A DNA stretch of 64,000 nt from Acidisarcina polymorpha (lineage in GTDB: Bacteria > Acidobacteriota > Terriglobia > Terriglobales > Acidobacteriaceae): contig NZ_CP030840.1 in the NCBI RefSeq assembly GCF_003330725.1, forward strand, positions 3,596,001 through 3,660,000, written 5' to 3'. This document shows, in pieces, positions 56,149-64,000 of this stretch (within the stretch, counting starts at the first letter, position 1; every line of letters begins with the position of its first letter). The notes beneath the pieces were generated by a model. It saw nothing but the letters and a program-made list of their open reading frames with translations. It made no database searches and was not told the DNA's origin. The translations under genes were made by a program, and so were the position numbers.

Positions 56149-56346
56149 CTACCGCGCGATCGCCGGTACGTATGAATTTTCAAGTGCCTTTTCCACCATC
56201 TCCTCAGTGAACCGGATGTTGCGGCCAATTTTCAGATGTTCCTGTTCCCGGCGCCAAATTTTCTGCCGAATTGTTGCAGGTCGCTTCCCGGTTCTCTCGG
56301 CAAATTCATCGACGTTCAAAAAACGCTTGGGACTAACTGTCGGCAT
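56149..56346 (-). CDS. Excisionase/AlpA-like helix-turn-helix protein
   Basis: A 65-residue winged-helix protein of the HTH_17/excisionase kind: KRFLNVDEFAERTGKRPATIRQKIWRR (pieces: LNVDEFAERTGKRP, TIRQKIWRREQEH), then KIGRNIRFTEEMVEKAL. The order NVdEfAerTgk...tIr..i..g.l...kiGr..rf....ve is diagnostic for this group, which bends DNA for excision or activates satellite genes (AlpA). Strong start: GAAAGGAGG seven bases before the ATG. It is the first gene of the minus arm and lies directly next to the palindrome at 56372, so it may bind that site. Confidence 0.8.
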   Translation of the reverse strand: MPTVSPKRFLNVDEFAERTGKRPATIRQKIWRREQEHLKIGRNIRFTEEMVEKALENSYVPAIAR

Positions 56347-56371
56347 GTACGCGTCCTCCTTTCTCCTGAAA

Positions 56372-56395
56372 ATTCATGCGAACTTTCGCATGAAT
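56372..56395. promoter_or_regulatory. Perfect 24-bp palindrome in the divergent control region
   Basis: ATTCATGCGAA (56372-56382) and TTCGCATGAAT (56385-56395) are exact inverse complements separated by CT. The site lies 26 bp before the excisionase-like gene and 53 bp before the 345-residue gene, where both promoters must be. It is the obvious operator of the element, but which protein binds is unknown: the excisionase-like protein or the unknown 345-residue protein are candidates. A second small palindrome, CTAGTG-CTT-CACTAG, follows at 56411-56425. Confidence 0.75.
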
Positions 56396-56447
56396 GTCAT
56401 TGCGGAAGTCCTAGTGCTTCACTAGTATGAATCAAGAGGAATGGCGA

Positions 56448-57485
56448 ATGAGCAAGATCGCAGACTTTCGCGAAGATTCGCGGTATGGTCTCCAGTGGTT
56501 TCGTCCGGCATGGCAAAAGGGCGAGTTGCTTAAAGTGAAGCAGCTTTTAAGGGGACAGTCTTTCCCAACTGTGGACGCTGCCACCCCCGCTTATCTAGAC
56601 GAGATCAAGGATGTGGCTCCAGTGATCCGAGTGAACGGACACACGAGACCATCAGTCCGCATCGTTCGCGGAGCTAGCTACAGTGTTGAAAGTCTTGTCA
56701 CGGATGCAAAGCGGAGTAAAGATCTTAAGGATTCGCCTCAAGTAAGTTTCGTCACGCTTCAGCGTGACGATGATCTCAGTGCGTTGAAGTTCATCGACAC
56801 GTTCGGCCCCCTATTCTGGCCGCAGAAGATGTTGGCTGTTGCGGACTGGATACATCTCGACGATTTCTGGGCTCGTCACGCTCGCTTCCTCGCAATTTCC
56901 AAGCTCTGGCGTTCTCTTAGGGATGGCGAGCAGGCAATCCAAGACGCCTGGAAGTGGATAGAAGAAAACCTTACGGCAACCAGGATTGCTGGTGAGCCGG
57001 ATCTTGGAAGCGATCCAACGCAAACGATCGGTACAGGCAAGCGCGTGAATTCGATTGCAGTGCCGATGCCTTGGCAAGCAAATAAGCAGATGCTTAAGGT
57101 GCTACCCTCTCTTGCTATGGCGGAAGGGCGTTTCAACGATGAGGTTGTTCGCATCAGTTCCAGCGCCATGAATAGAACGCTTGCGATAGCCCTCATCCAA
57201 CATGAACTCACCCGCCAAACAGAGAGCGCCAAGACGCTCTGGCGCATAGAAGACGGCGTAAAAAATCTGCGTTGCATACCAGAACGGCGGATCGAGAGCT
57301 TGTGGTCCGCCATGTGGGAGATCTTCGCAGCCGAGGCAGGAAGTGGACTATCTTGGCGCTTCTGCAAGGCCTGTGGCAAGCCGTTCTACCCAAAGCGTAT
57401 CGATAGCGATTGCTGTACAACCGCGGAGCAGTCTGCTTGGAGCAAAAGCAACTACGCCGCGCGCTGGGCACAGAAAGGGAGATGA
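56448..57485 (+). CDS. Unknown protein with C-terminal zinc motif, next to integrase
   Basis: A 345-residue cytoplasmic protein I cannot assign. The N-terminal half is mixed alpha/beta (YGLQWFRPAWQKGELLKV, VAPVIRVNGHTRPSVRIVRG, FIDTFGPLFWPQKMLAVADW). The middle is helical (DWIHLDDFWARHARFLAIS, AIQDAWKWIEENL). The C-terminus carries WRFCKACGKPFYPKRIDSDCC, here quoted in pieces (FCKACGKPFY, DSDCC), i.e. CxxC plus CC, a plausible zinc knuckle. It recalls abortive-infection or HTH-less phage accessory proteins only in size and context. The start at 56448 has AAGAGGA seven bases ahead; 56427 is an alternative. Its stop lies one base before the integrase start, so both are co-transcribed. Confidence 0.7.
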   Translation: MSKIADFREDSRYGLQWFRPAWQKGELLKVKQLLRGQSFPTVDAATPAYLDEIKDVAPVIRVNGHTRPSVRIVRGASYSVESLVTDAKRSKDLKDSPQVSFVTLQRDDDLSALKFIDTFGPLFWPQKMLAVADWIHLDDFWARHARFLAISKLWRSLRDGEQAIQDAWKWIEENLTATRIAGEPDLGSDPTQTIGTGKRVNSIAVPMPWQANKQMLKVLPSLAMAEGRFNDEVVRISSSAMNRTLAIALIQHELTRQTESAKTLWRIEDGVKNLRCIPERRIESLWSAMWEIFAAEAGSGLSWRFCKACGKPFYPKRIDSDCCTTAEQSAWSKSNYAARWAQKGR

Positions 57486-57486
57486 T

Positions 57487-58782
<1,296 letters not shown>

Positions 58783-59089
58783 TGTTGTGGCAGGACGCCA
58801 CTCTGACCCTCTTAGGTATATCAAAAGGCTGGATAGCGCGTCAAAGAGCGCTCTTGAATCCTGTCGGGATGATGTTGGCGGGTGGGCGACTCCAGGCGCA
58901 GTCCTATCGCATCGAGAGCGGGGGCTTGGCTGCCTGCGACCGCCCAGATTGCTGTTCGACTCAAGTCGCAAGTGGCTTGAATGGGGCACCGTGTTATCCG
59001 CTCAAGCCGTGGAGCGCTCGAACCCGGCTACCCGCTTACCCAATCAAGGCTAGCTTCAATGGAGCACACCGCGAATGATCCGAGTCGCT
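58783..59089. other. Gap upstream of tRNA-Asn
   Basis: About 300 bp without a gene. It should hold the tRNA promoter on the minus strand and the 3' end region of the DUF5996 gene. No repeat of the tRNA is present here. Confidence 0.4.
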
Positions 59090-60046
59090 TCAGCCAAGTG
59101 CAATTGCTCGCGCTACTTCATCATCCCGGTCGAGCGAAGAGCGGTCCCAGCCGGCGGCGTTGGCTGCAGCAGAATAGGTCTCTTGCAGGAAGCTCAGGAC
59201 GGTGTGGGCTGGATCCTGCGAGTTGAGCACTTCTTCATAGTCGAGCAGAAACTCGCCCAGGCCCGGATCAAAGCGACCTGCTGTTTTGAGAATAGTGTTG
59301 CTCAAGCCGGTGGGAACGGGTGCGGCATAGGTGTAGAACGCGGCGCGCCCATAGCCTCCATTTCCGGGCCAGAAGCCGGAGCTGATGACTTCATGCGAGT
59401 AGGCTTCCGACTGAATAGCATCCGCGCCGTCGCGGGCCGGAGCGCGGCGGCCGTTGAACCGGGTCACGGCCAGATCGAAGGAACCCCAGAAGAAATGAAC
59501 GGGGCTGATCTTGCCGTAGAAGTTGGTTGAGGCGCGCTTGAAGAGCGTGTCTGCCAGTCGCAGAACATGCCAGAAACGCTGCGCTGCGTCAGCATCGTAG
59601 GAGCGATGTACAGTGTCCTGATCAAAGGGGATGGGACCGCTTATCTCAACCGGGAGCGGATCGATGGCGACATCGACGTGGAGGTCGTTGAGAAGCTGCT
59701 GGTATTCCGCATAGAAGGCGGCGACGGTTCGAGGTTCGAGCTTTATCGTTCTGGTTATGCCGGTGCTGACTCGAAAAAGGAGCTCATGGGCGAGAAAATC
59801 GAACTCGATCTCGAGCAGATGCCCCGCGTCGATTGGCATTGGCGAGGTCCAGAGTCCCCGAGACGTCACGTAGAGGGGAACGTTCCACCAATGGTTTTGG
59901 GTCGAAGTCAGTTCGAGCCGAGTCTTGCCGACAATCTGCATCCACATATGCAAGGTTTCGGCGGTGTCCTTCCACTGGCTCCATTCAAGGGCCGGCCACG
60001 GACCGAGGGACAATTTTGGGGCGTGATAGCGCAAGGACACCTCCAT
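59090..60046 (-). CDS. DUF5996 family protein
   Basis: A 318-residue cytoplasmic protein matching the DUF5996 pattern: PALEWSQWKDTAETLHMWMQIVGK, here in pieces (WSQWKDTAETLHMW, QIVGKTRL), NHWWNVPLYVTSRGL, LEIEFDFLAHEL, then FFWGSFDLAVTRFNGRRAP and HEVISSGFWPGN. The family has strictly conserved Trp/His/Asn positions suggesting an enzyme, but no reaction is known. It is intact, in ordinary chromosomal context, divergent from the amidohydrolase at 60279. Confidence 0.9.
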   Translation of the reverse strand: MEVSLRYHAPKLSLGPWPALEWSQWKDTAETLHMWMQIVGKTRLELTSTQNHWWNVPLYVTSRGLWTSPMPIDAGHLLEIEFDFLAHELLFRVSTGITRTIKLEPRTVAAFYAEYQQLLNDLHVDVAIDPLPVEISGPIPFDQDTVHRSYDADAAQRFWHVLRLADTLFKRASTNFYGKISPVHFFWGSFDLAVTRFNGRRAPARDGADAIQSEAYSHEVISSGFWPGNGGYGRAAFYTYAAPVPTGLSNTILKTAGRFDPGLGEFLLDYEEVLNSQDPAHTVLSFLQETYSAAANAAGWDRSSLDRDDEVARAIALG

Positions 60047-60278
60047 GAAACATGATGCTCCGGTCTGCGTAATTTCCTCGGCCTGTTAACCAGGTGCGCC
60101 TGGTCTCGGTCCGACTGGTTTTCTCCGACTACTCTATCTTCCTCCGGAAGACCCGTGCTAGGCTTCTTCGACTTCAGTTTCAAAACAATCATAAGTTTTG
60201 AAGTAAGTACTCGGGCGCAGAGTCGAAATCCAAGCCAATCTGGGCGCTATCTCGATTTGAATCGAAAGGGCGAAAACA

Positions 60279-61994
60279 ATGAACAGCAAAGCTCTGCTGT
60301 CCGCGCTGACAATCATTCTCACCGTTGGCACCGGCTGCAAATCGAGCCCCCATGGTGCTGCGGCCGCGGACGCGATTTACTTCGGCGGCCCCATCATCAC
60401 CGTCAATGACGCGCAACCAAGTGCGGAAGCGATCGCCATAAAAGATGGCAAGATCCTGATGGTAGGAACAAGGTCCGCCATTGAGAAGGAGCACAAGGGC
60501 GCAACCACCCAGATGGTTGATCTCGGTGGCAAGACGCTCGTGCCCGGCTTTCTCGATCCCCACAGTCACTACGTCAGCTCGCTGTCGGTAGCCAATCAGG
60601 TGAACGTCTACGCTCCTCCAGTAGGCCCCGGCAAAGACATTCCGAGTATCTTGGCGGCTCTCAAGACATTTCGTGAGGACCACAAGATTCCCAGCGGCGT
60701 CGTAATCCAGGCATACGGCTATGACGAAAATATGATGCCCAACGGAGTGGGTCTGAACCGTGACGACCTCGATGCGGCCTTCCCGGATAATCCTGTGATG
60801 GTCAACCATGTCTCAATGCATGGAGCCGTACTCAATTCGGCGGCCTTCACAAAATACGGCATCTCGGCGAAGACCAAAACGCCAGCGGGCGGTATCATCC
60901 TGCGCAAACCCGGATCGAACGAACCTGCGGGTTTGATCATGGAAACAGCCTATCTGCCGGTTTTTTCTGCGCTGCCCCAACCAACCCGCGAGGAGGAGGT
61001 GGAGTGGAGCCGAGCCGAACAGATGCTCTATGCTGCCGCCGGAATTACTACTGCCCAGGAGGGGTTGACCCATGCGTCGGACGTGGCCCTTATGCAACGT
61101 GTCGCCGGCTCCGGAGTGCATGTGGTTGACGTCGTCGCTTATCCCTTCATCCTCGACCTGGACGCTGTACTTGCGAACAACCCGGCCAGCAGCTTCGGGA
61201 AGTATGTTAATCACGTAAAGCTCGGCGGCGTGAAGATCACGATGGATGGTTCTCCCCAAGGCAAGACCGCTTACTTCACTACGCCTTACCTAACCGGGGG
61301 CCCGGGCGGCGAAAAGAACTGGCGCGGTCAACCCACGTTTCCTCAGGAGCAGTTGAATACCTGGGTTAAAAAGGTGTATGACCTCGGCATCCCGCTGAAT
61401 GTCCACGCCAACGGAGATGCGACGATTGATATGCTCCTCAAGGCCCATGAATTTGCCGCAGCCGGCGATCTTGCCAGACAGCGGCACACTACCGTCATCC
61501 ACTCCCAGTTCGTTCGCGCCGACCAGTTGGACAAGTATGTCGCCTATTCGATCACCCCTTCGCTCTACACGGAACACACCTTCTACTTCGGCGACACGCA
61601 CGTCCTCAACCGCGGCAAAGAGCAGGCGTTCTACGAGAGCCCTATGCGGGCCGCGATCGACAGGGGCTTGCGTCCCACCAATCACACCGACTTTGTCGTC
61701 GCACCGCTCGATCAGATGTTCGTCATCTGGACGGCAGTCAACCGAGTTTCACGAAGCGGTGTAATCATCGGGCCGGATCAGCGTGTCACTCCTATGGAGG
61801 CGCTGAAAGCGATCACCATCAACGCTGCATTCCAATACGATGAGGAAGCGTCAAAGGGTTCAATCGAACCGGGCAAGTTGGCGGACCTGGTCATCCTTTC
61901 TGGAAATCCGATAACAACCTCACCCGACGCGATCAAGGATATAAAGGTTGTCGAAACGATCAAGGAAGGTAAGTCCATCTACAAAGCCGACTAG
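60279..61994 (+). CDS. Exported amidohydrolase (YtcJ-like), lipoprotein
   Basis: A 571-residue metal-dependent hydrolase of the Amidohydro_3 type. The leader ALLSALTIILTVGTGC has a lipobox with Cys20. Then come IYFGGPIITVNDAQPSAEAIAIKDGKI, in pieces (GPIITVNDAQP, AIAIKDGKIL), and the metal site PGFLDPHSHY. Further ligands follow in LNVHANGDATIDM and TVIHSQFV, with LRPTNHTDFVVAP in the C-terminal part and the closing PGKLADLVIL. Relatives hydrolyse N-acyl or amide bonds; the substrate is unknown. Lipid anchoring places it on the outside of the membrane. The Shine-Dalgarno is weak (GAAAGGGCG). Confidence 0.9.
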   Translation: MNSKALLSALTIILTVGTGCKSSPHGAAAADAIYFGGPIITVNDAQPSAEAIAIKDGKILMVGTRSAIEKEHKGATTQMVDLGGKTLVPGFLDPHSHYVSSLSVANQVNVYAPPVGPGKDIPSILAALKTFREDHKIPSGVVIQAYGYDENMMPNGVGLNRDDLDAAFPDNPVMVNHVSMHGAVLNSAAFTKYGISAKTKTPAGGIILRKPGSNEPAGLIMETAYLPVFSALPQPTREEEVEWSRAEQMLYAAAGITTAQEGLTHASDVALMQRVAGSGVHVVDVVAYPFILDLDAVLANNPASSFGKYVNHVKLGGVKITMDGSPQGKTAYFTTPYLTGGPGGEKNWRGQPTFPQEQLNTWVKKVYDLGIPLNVHANGDATIDMLLKAHEFAAAGDLARQRHTTVIHSQFVRADQLDKYVAYSITPSLYTEHTFYFGDTHVLNRGKEQAFYESPMRAAIDRGLRPTNHTDFVVAPLDQMFVIWTAVNRVSRSGVIIGPDQRVTPMEALKAITINAAFQYDEEASKGSIEPGKLADLVILSGNPITTSPDAIKDIKVVETIKEGKSIYKAD

Positions 61995-62174
61995 AAGCAA
62001 TGCGCACCCGTCGCCCTCACCGAGCCAGCGAAAGACGAGCTTGCGGATGGTCCGGCACGGCTACCTTGCACGGCTTGATCCGGCCTAGCCGACAGGCCCA
62101 TGAGACCCTCAAATTACGGCTGTACCGATGTCGCTGAGCTGCCTTGAAGGCAGGTGCTAATTCGTTGGCAGGTG

Positions 62175-62987
62175 CTAGGTACGTTCGTCTGCGCCGGCCC
62201 GGGCTTGCCGCACCATCTCGACGAGTATTTGCCGAGTCTCCTGTGCAGTTGCGACCTCGCGAAGAAAGTTGATGCGAGCGCCTTTCATGCCTTCCGCGGT
62301 CTTGAGGCGCAGGGAGAACCCGAGTCGATCGACGGAGGTCATGGTGGCTTCAGTAGCTTCCAGCTGGGAATGGACGCGCGCCAGCAGAATCATTGCGTCG
62401 CTATGGTCGGCGTTCATGTGGGCGAGGATGTCGGGAGCGACCAGGGCGAGCGGATCAGGCGAGGCTTGCTGGTAGGCGTCGGGGGTAATCCAGCCCATCA
62501 CCCCGAAACCGCCGACGTAATACAGATCGAGCGGCTGCAGGCGAAAGAAGCTGAAATCCGGGAAGTCGACCCAGTAGGCGCTGTTCTCGTGTCGCGCCAG
62601 GTAGCATTCCCGAGCGGCCGCGACCTCGCTCGCGGGTACTGGCTCGGCGTGGCCCACCAGGGTCGCCCGGGCAGCGCCGAGCGGGTCTCCTTCGACGGGA
62701 GGCTGGTTGATGAAGAGGCTGGCGCGCGGATCCTGCTTGAGATTCTGAGTGTGCATGGCCATGCTGCTGATGAGGAAGATCGGCCGCCCCTCGGGATCCA
62801 GTGCATAGGGCATCAGAGAGCCAAAGGGAAATCCCGGATGCTTCCGTGACATGGTAGAGAGCATCGCTATCGAGGTCAGGGAGACGAGGGTCCGAACCCG
62901 CTCTGCGTGGCTCGGCTCGGGGATGGGCGGCAAGGAGGGCCCGGTATACGCATGTTGGCGCGGCTCGGCGGCATTCGTGGTTGACAT
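62175..62987 (-). CDS. HugZ-like FMN/haem-binding protein (PPOX + DUF2470)
   Basis: A 270-residue protein with an N-terminal split-barrel flavin fold of the pyridoxamine-phosphate-oxidase superfamily (TLVSLTSIAMLSTMSRKHPGFPFGS, in pieces: AMLSTMSRKHPG, PIFLISSMAMHTQNL, DPRASLFINQ). A C-terminal DUF2470 domain follows (HMNADHSDAMILLAR, DRLGFSLRL). The same two-domain order is found in HugZ haem oxygenases and chloroplast relatives. Whether it degrades haem here is not shown; no haem importer is nearby. The start at 62987 is followed by a Pro-rich, probably flexible leader. Confidence 0.88.
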   Translation of the reverse strand: MSTTNAAEPRQHAYTGPSLPPIPEPSHAERVRTLVSLTSIAMLSTMSRKHPGFPFGSLMPYALDPEGRPIFLISSMAMHTQNLKQDPRASLFINQPPVEGDPLGAARATLVGHAEPVPASEVAAARECYLARHENSAYWVDFPDFSFFRLQPLDLYYVGGFGVMGWITPDAYQQASPDPLALVAPDILAHMNADHSDAMILLARVHSQLEATEATMTSVDRLGFSLRLKTAEGMKGARINFLREVATAQETRQILVEMVRQARAGADERT

Positions 62988-63034
62988 CGAAATTCCCTTC
63001 GTTCTTGCATCATGTTAGCCCACGCTGTTTGCTT

Positions 63035-63424
63035 CTACGCCTCGAGCGTGTAGTCGAACTCATAACTGTGCTGGCCGTCGACGATCACGATGCGCATCGT
63101 GCCGGTGAGTCCGGTGAGTTCGCCTGTGCCCGAATCGGGAACGACGACGATGCTGAGGTGCGGCGTTCCGCGGTTCATGGTGGCGGAATGTTGGAGGACA
63201 AACGAGCCGGAATGGCCGCTGAGCTTGCCGGTTACCTTTTCAAGAGCGACGTATCCGGCCGATCCCTTGACGTCGGTCTGGACCGAGAGCATCTCACCCT
63301 GGCTGGTGGCCTCGAGATCGCCCTTAAACTCCTTGTCGATCGTCATTCGACCCAACTTCGTATCGGAGCTTGGGCCGTCCTGTGGGACCAGCTTGACGGT
63401 GAATTCCCCACTGGCAAATGTCAT
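63035..63424 (-). CDS. DUF3224 family protein
   Basis: A 129-residue beta-barrel protein of the DUF3224 family (allene-oxide-cyclase-like fold): ASGEFTVKLVPQDG, LGRMTIDKEFKGDLEATSQGEML, in pieces (MTIDKEFKGDLEA, SQGEML), then GYVALEKVTGKLSGHSGSFVLQHS and GTGELTGLTGTM. No catalytic function is known. The ATG at 63424 has GGGAGAAG seven bases ahead; the open frame upstream is not part of it. It lies 47 bp downstream of the HugZ-like start on the same strand but reads toward it. Confidence 0.9.
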   Translation of the reverse strand: MTFASGEFTVKLVPQDGPSSDTKLGRMTIDKEFKGDLEATSQGEMLSVQTDVKGSAGYVALEKVTGKLSGHSGSFVLQHSATMNRGTPHLSIVVVPDSGTGELTGLTGTMRIVIVDGQHSYEFDYTLEA

Positions 63425-63518
63425 GATTCTTCTCCCGGTGAAAGATCTGCTTGCATCGCTGTCCAGTATAGGGCGCTGGGCGAATGTGCATCTGTATGAG
63501 AATGGAGAAGTGACGAGC

Positions 63519-63890
63519 GTGCGAATGGATAAGTGGCTTTGGGCGGCGCGTTTCTTCAAGACCCGCGCGTTGGCGGCGCGAGCGTGCGAGCTGGGCAGGA
63601 TCACCTCGAACGGCCAGGCGGCCAAGCCGGCGCGGGACGTTCGCGTGGGCGACTTATTGCTGGTGAGGAACGACGGCGGCGACTTCCAGGTGGAAGTCCT
63701 GCTGTTGAGCGAGGTACGCGGGCCGGCAGCGGTCGCACAGACGCTTTACCGGGAGACGGACGCGAGCCGCGAACAGCGCCAAAAGCTGGCGGAGGAGCGG
63801 AAGGCGATGCCGCACTTCGAAGCGATGCGAGAAGGCCGGCCATCGAAGCGGGACCGGCGGGAGCTGAGCCGGCTTCGCGGACGAGGATGA
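63519..63890 (+). CDS. S4-domain RNA-binding protein (HslR/Hsp15-like)
   Basis: A 123-residue RNA-binding protein. The S4 domain is complete: VRMDKWLWAARFFKTRALAARAC, in pieces (MDKWLWAARFFKTR, ALAARACELG), RITSNGQAAKPARDVRVGD, and then the Arg/Lys-rich tail (KPSKRDRRELSR-like, here RPSKRDRRELSRLRG). Hsp15/HslR binds stalled 50S subunits carrying peptidyl-tRNA. The GTG at 63519 is preferred because the family begins M-R-[ML]-D-K-W, with GGAG about 11 bases upstream; the ATG two codons later is possible. It is divergent from the DUF3224 gene. Confidence 0.85.
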   Translation: MRMDKWLWAARFFKTRALAARACELGRITSNGQAAKPARDVRVGDLLLVRNDGGDFQVEVLLLSEVRGPAAVAQTLYRETDASREQRQKLAEERKAMPHFEAMREGRPSKRDRRELSRLRGRG

Positions 63891-64000
63891 GCGCCTGATC
63901 GGCCTTGCTATGCTATGGCAGGCTATGTTCGGCCTTTTAACCGGCCCCCTCCAGGTGAAATCGATTGCGGCGATTATGCTCCTTCGGTGATCGTGGTTCC

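Overview
The window looks like a chromosomal stretch of an Acidobacteriota (Terriglobia-like) soil bacterium. The evidence is gene content: two very large TonB-dependent, Oar-like receptors with an N-terminal carboxypeptidase-regulatory domain, an ECF sigma factor overlapping a Ser/Thr kinase with a TolB/WD40-like C-terminal half, Tat-exported sugar enzymes, and several small hypothetical families I associate with this phylum. This is inference from families, not from a marker gene.

Layout. (1) 0.2-1.2 kb: small stress-type and membrane proteins, some decayed. (2) 1.57-9.73 kb: a co-oriented sugar block (sugar isomerase/epimerase, Gfo/Idh/MocA oxidoreductase, SsuD-type FMNH2-dependent sulfonate monooxygenase, MFS carrier, TonB-dependent receptor). 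This combination suggests uptake and desulfonation or oxidation of a sulfonated sugar or sugar acid. (3) 9.7-11.1 kb: non-coding, with a degenerate 3' half of a tRNA-Asn. (4) 11.1-22.7 kb: a polysaccharide-utilisation block (LacI regulator, ROK kinase, second TonB-dependent receptor, GH51 arabinofuranosidase, a broken GmhA-like isomerase, GH38 alpha-mannosidase) with two LacI-type operator candidates in front of the receptor. (5) 22.7-37 kb: a graveyard of small hypotheticals, IS3/IS110/tyrosine-recombinase scars, a terminase C-terminal remnant, a deletion derivative of a two-gene module whose fuller copy is at 33.6-34.1 kb, and an inverted 1.68-kb duplicate of the first receptor. (6) 37.4-41.3 kb: secreted protein, ECF sigma factor and kinase. 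(7) 41.8-50.9 kb: more scars (recombinase/transposase fusion, SSB, IS110, polymerase-like membrane fragment) around intact genes (RND exporter, DUF72 protein, small zinc-binding protein). (8) about 51.0-58.78 kb: a compact integrated element ending in a tRNA-Asn gene. (9) 59-63.9 kb: ordinary chromosomal genes (DUF5996, amidohydrolase, HugZ-like, DUF3224, S4-domain protein).

The most interesting unit is the element next to tRNA-Asn. An integrase and a 345-residue protein of unknown function run toward the tRNA. A small excisionase/AlpA-like regulator, a replication protein, a DnaB-type helicase and a two-gene terminase module run the other way. A perfect 24-bp palindrome lies between the two arms. 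No capsid, portal, tail or lysis gene is visible. This is the architecture expected of a phage satellite (PICI-like) or of a prophage reduced to replication and packaging. A recognisable piece of a second terminase, followed by a membrane/coiled-coil gene, survives near 25 kb, so related elements have entered this neighbourhood more than once.

Many genes are broken by single frameshifts or stops, or are cut at rearrangement joints. The joints (fusions, inversions, duplications) cannot be sequencing noise; isolated one-base indels could be.
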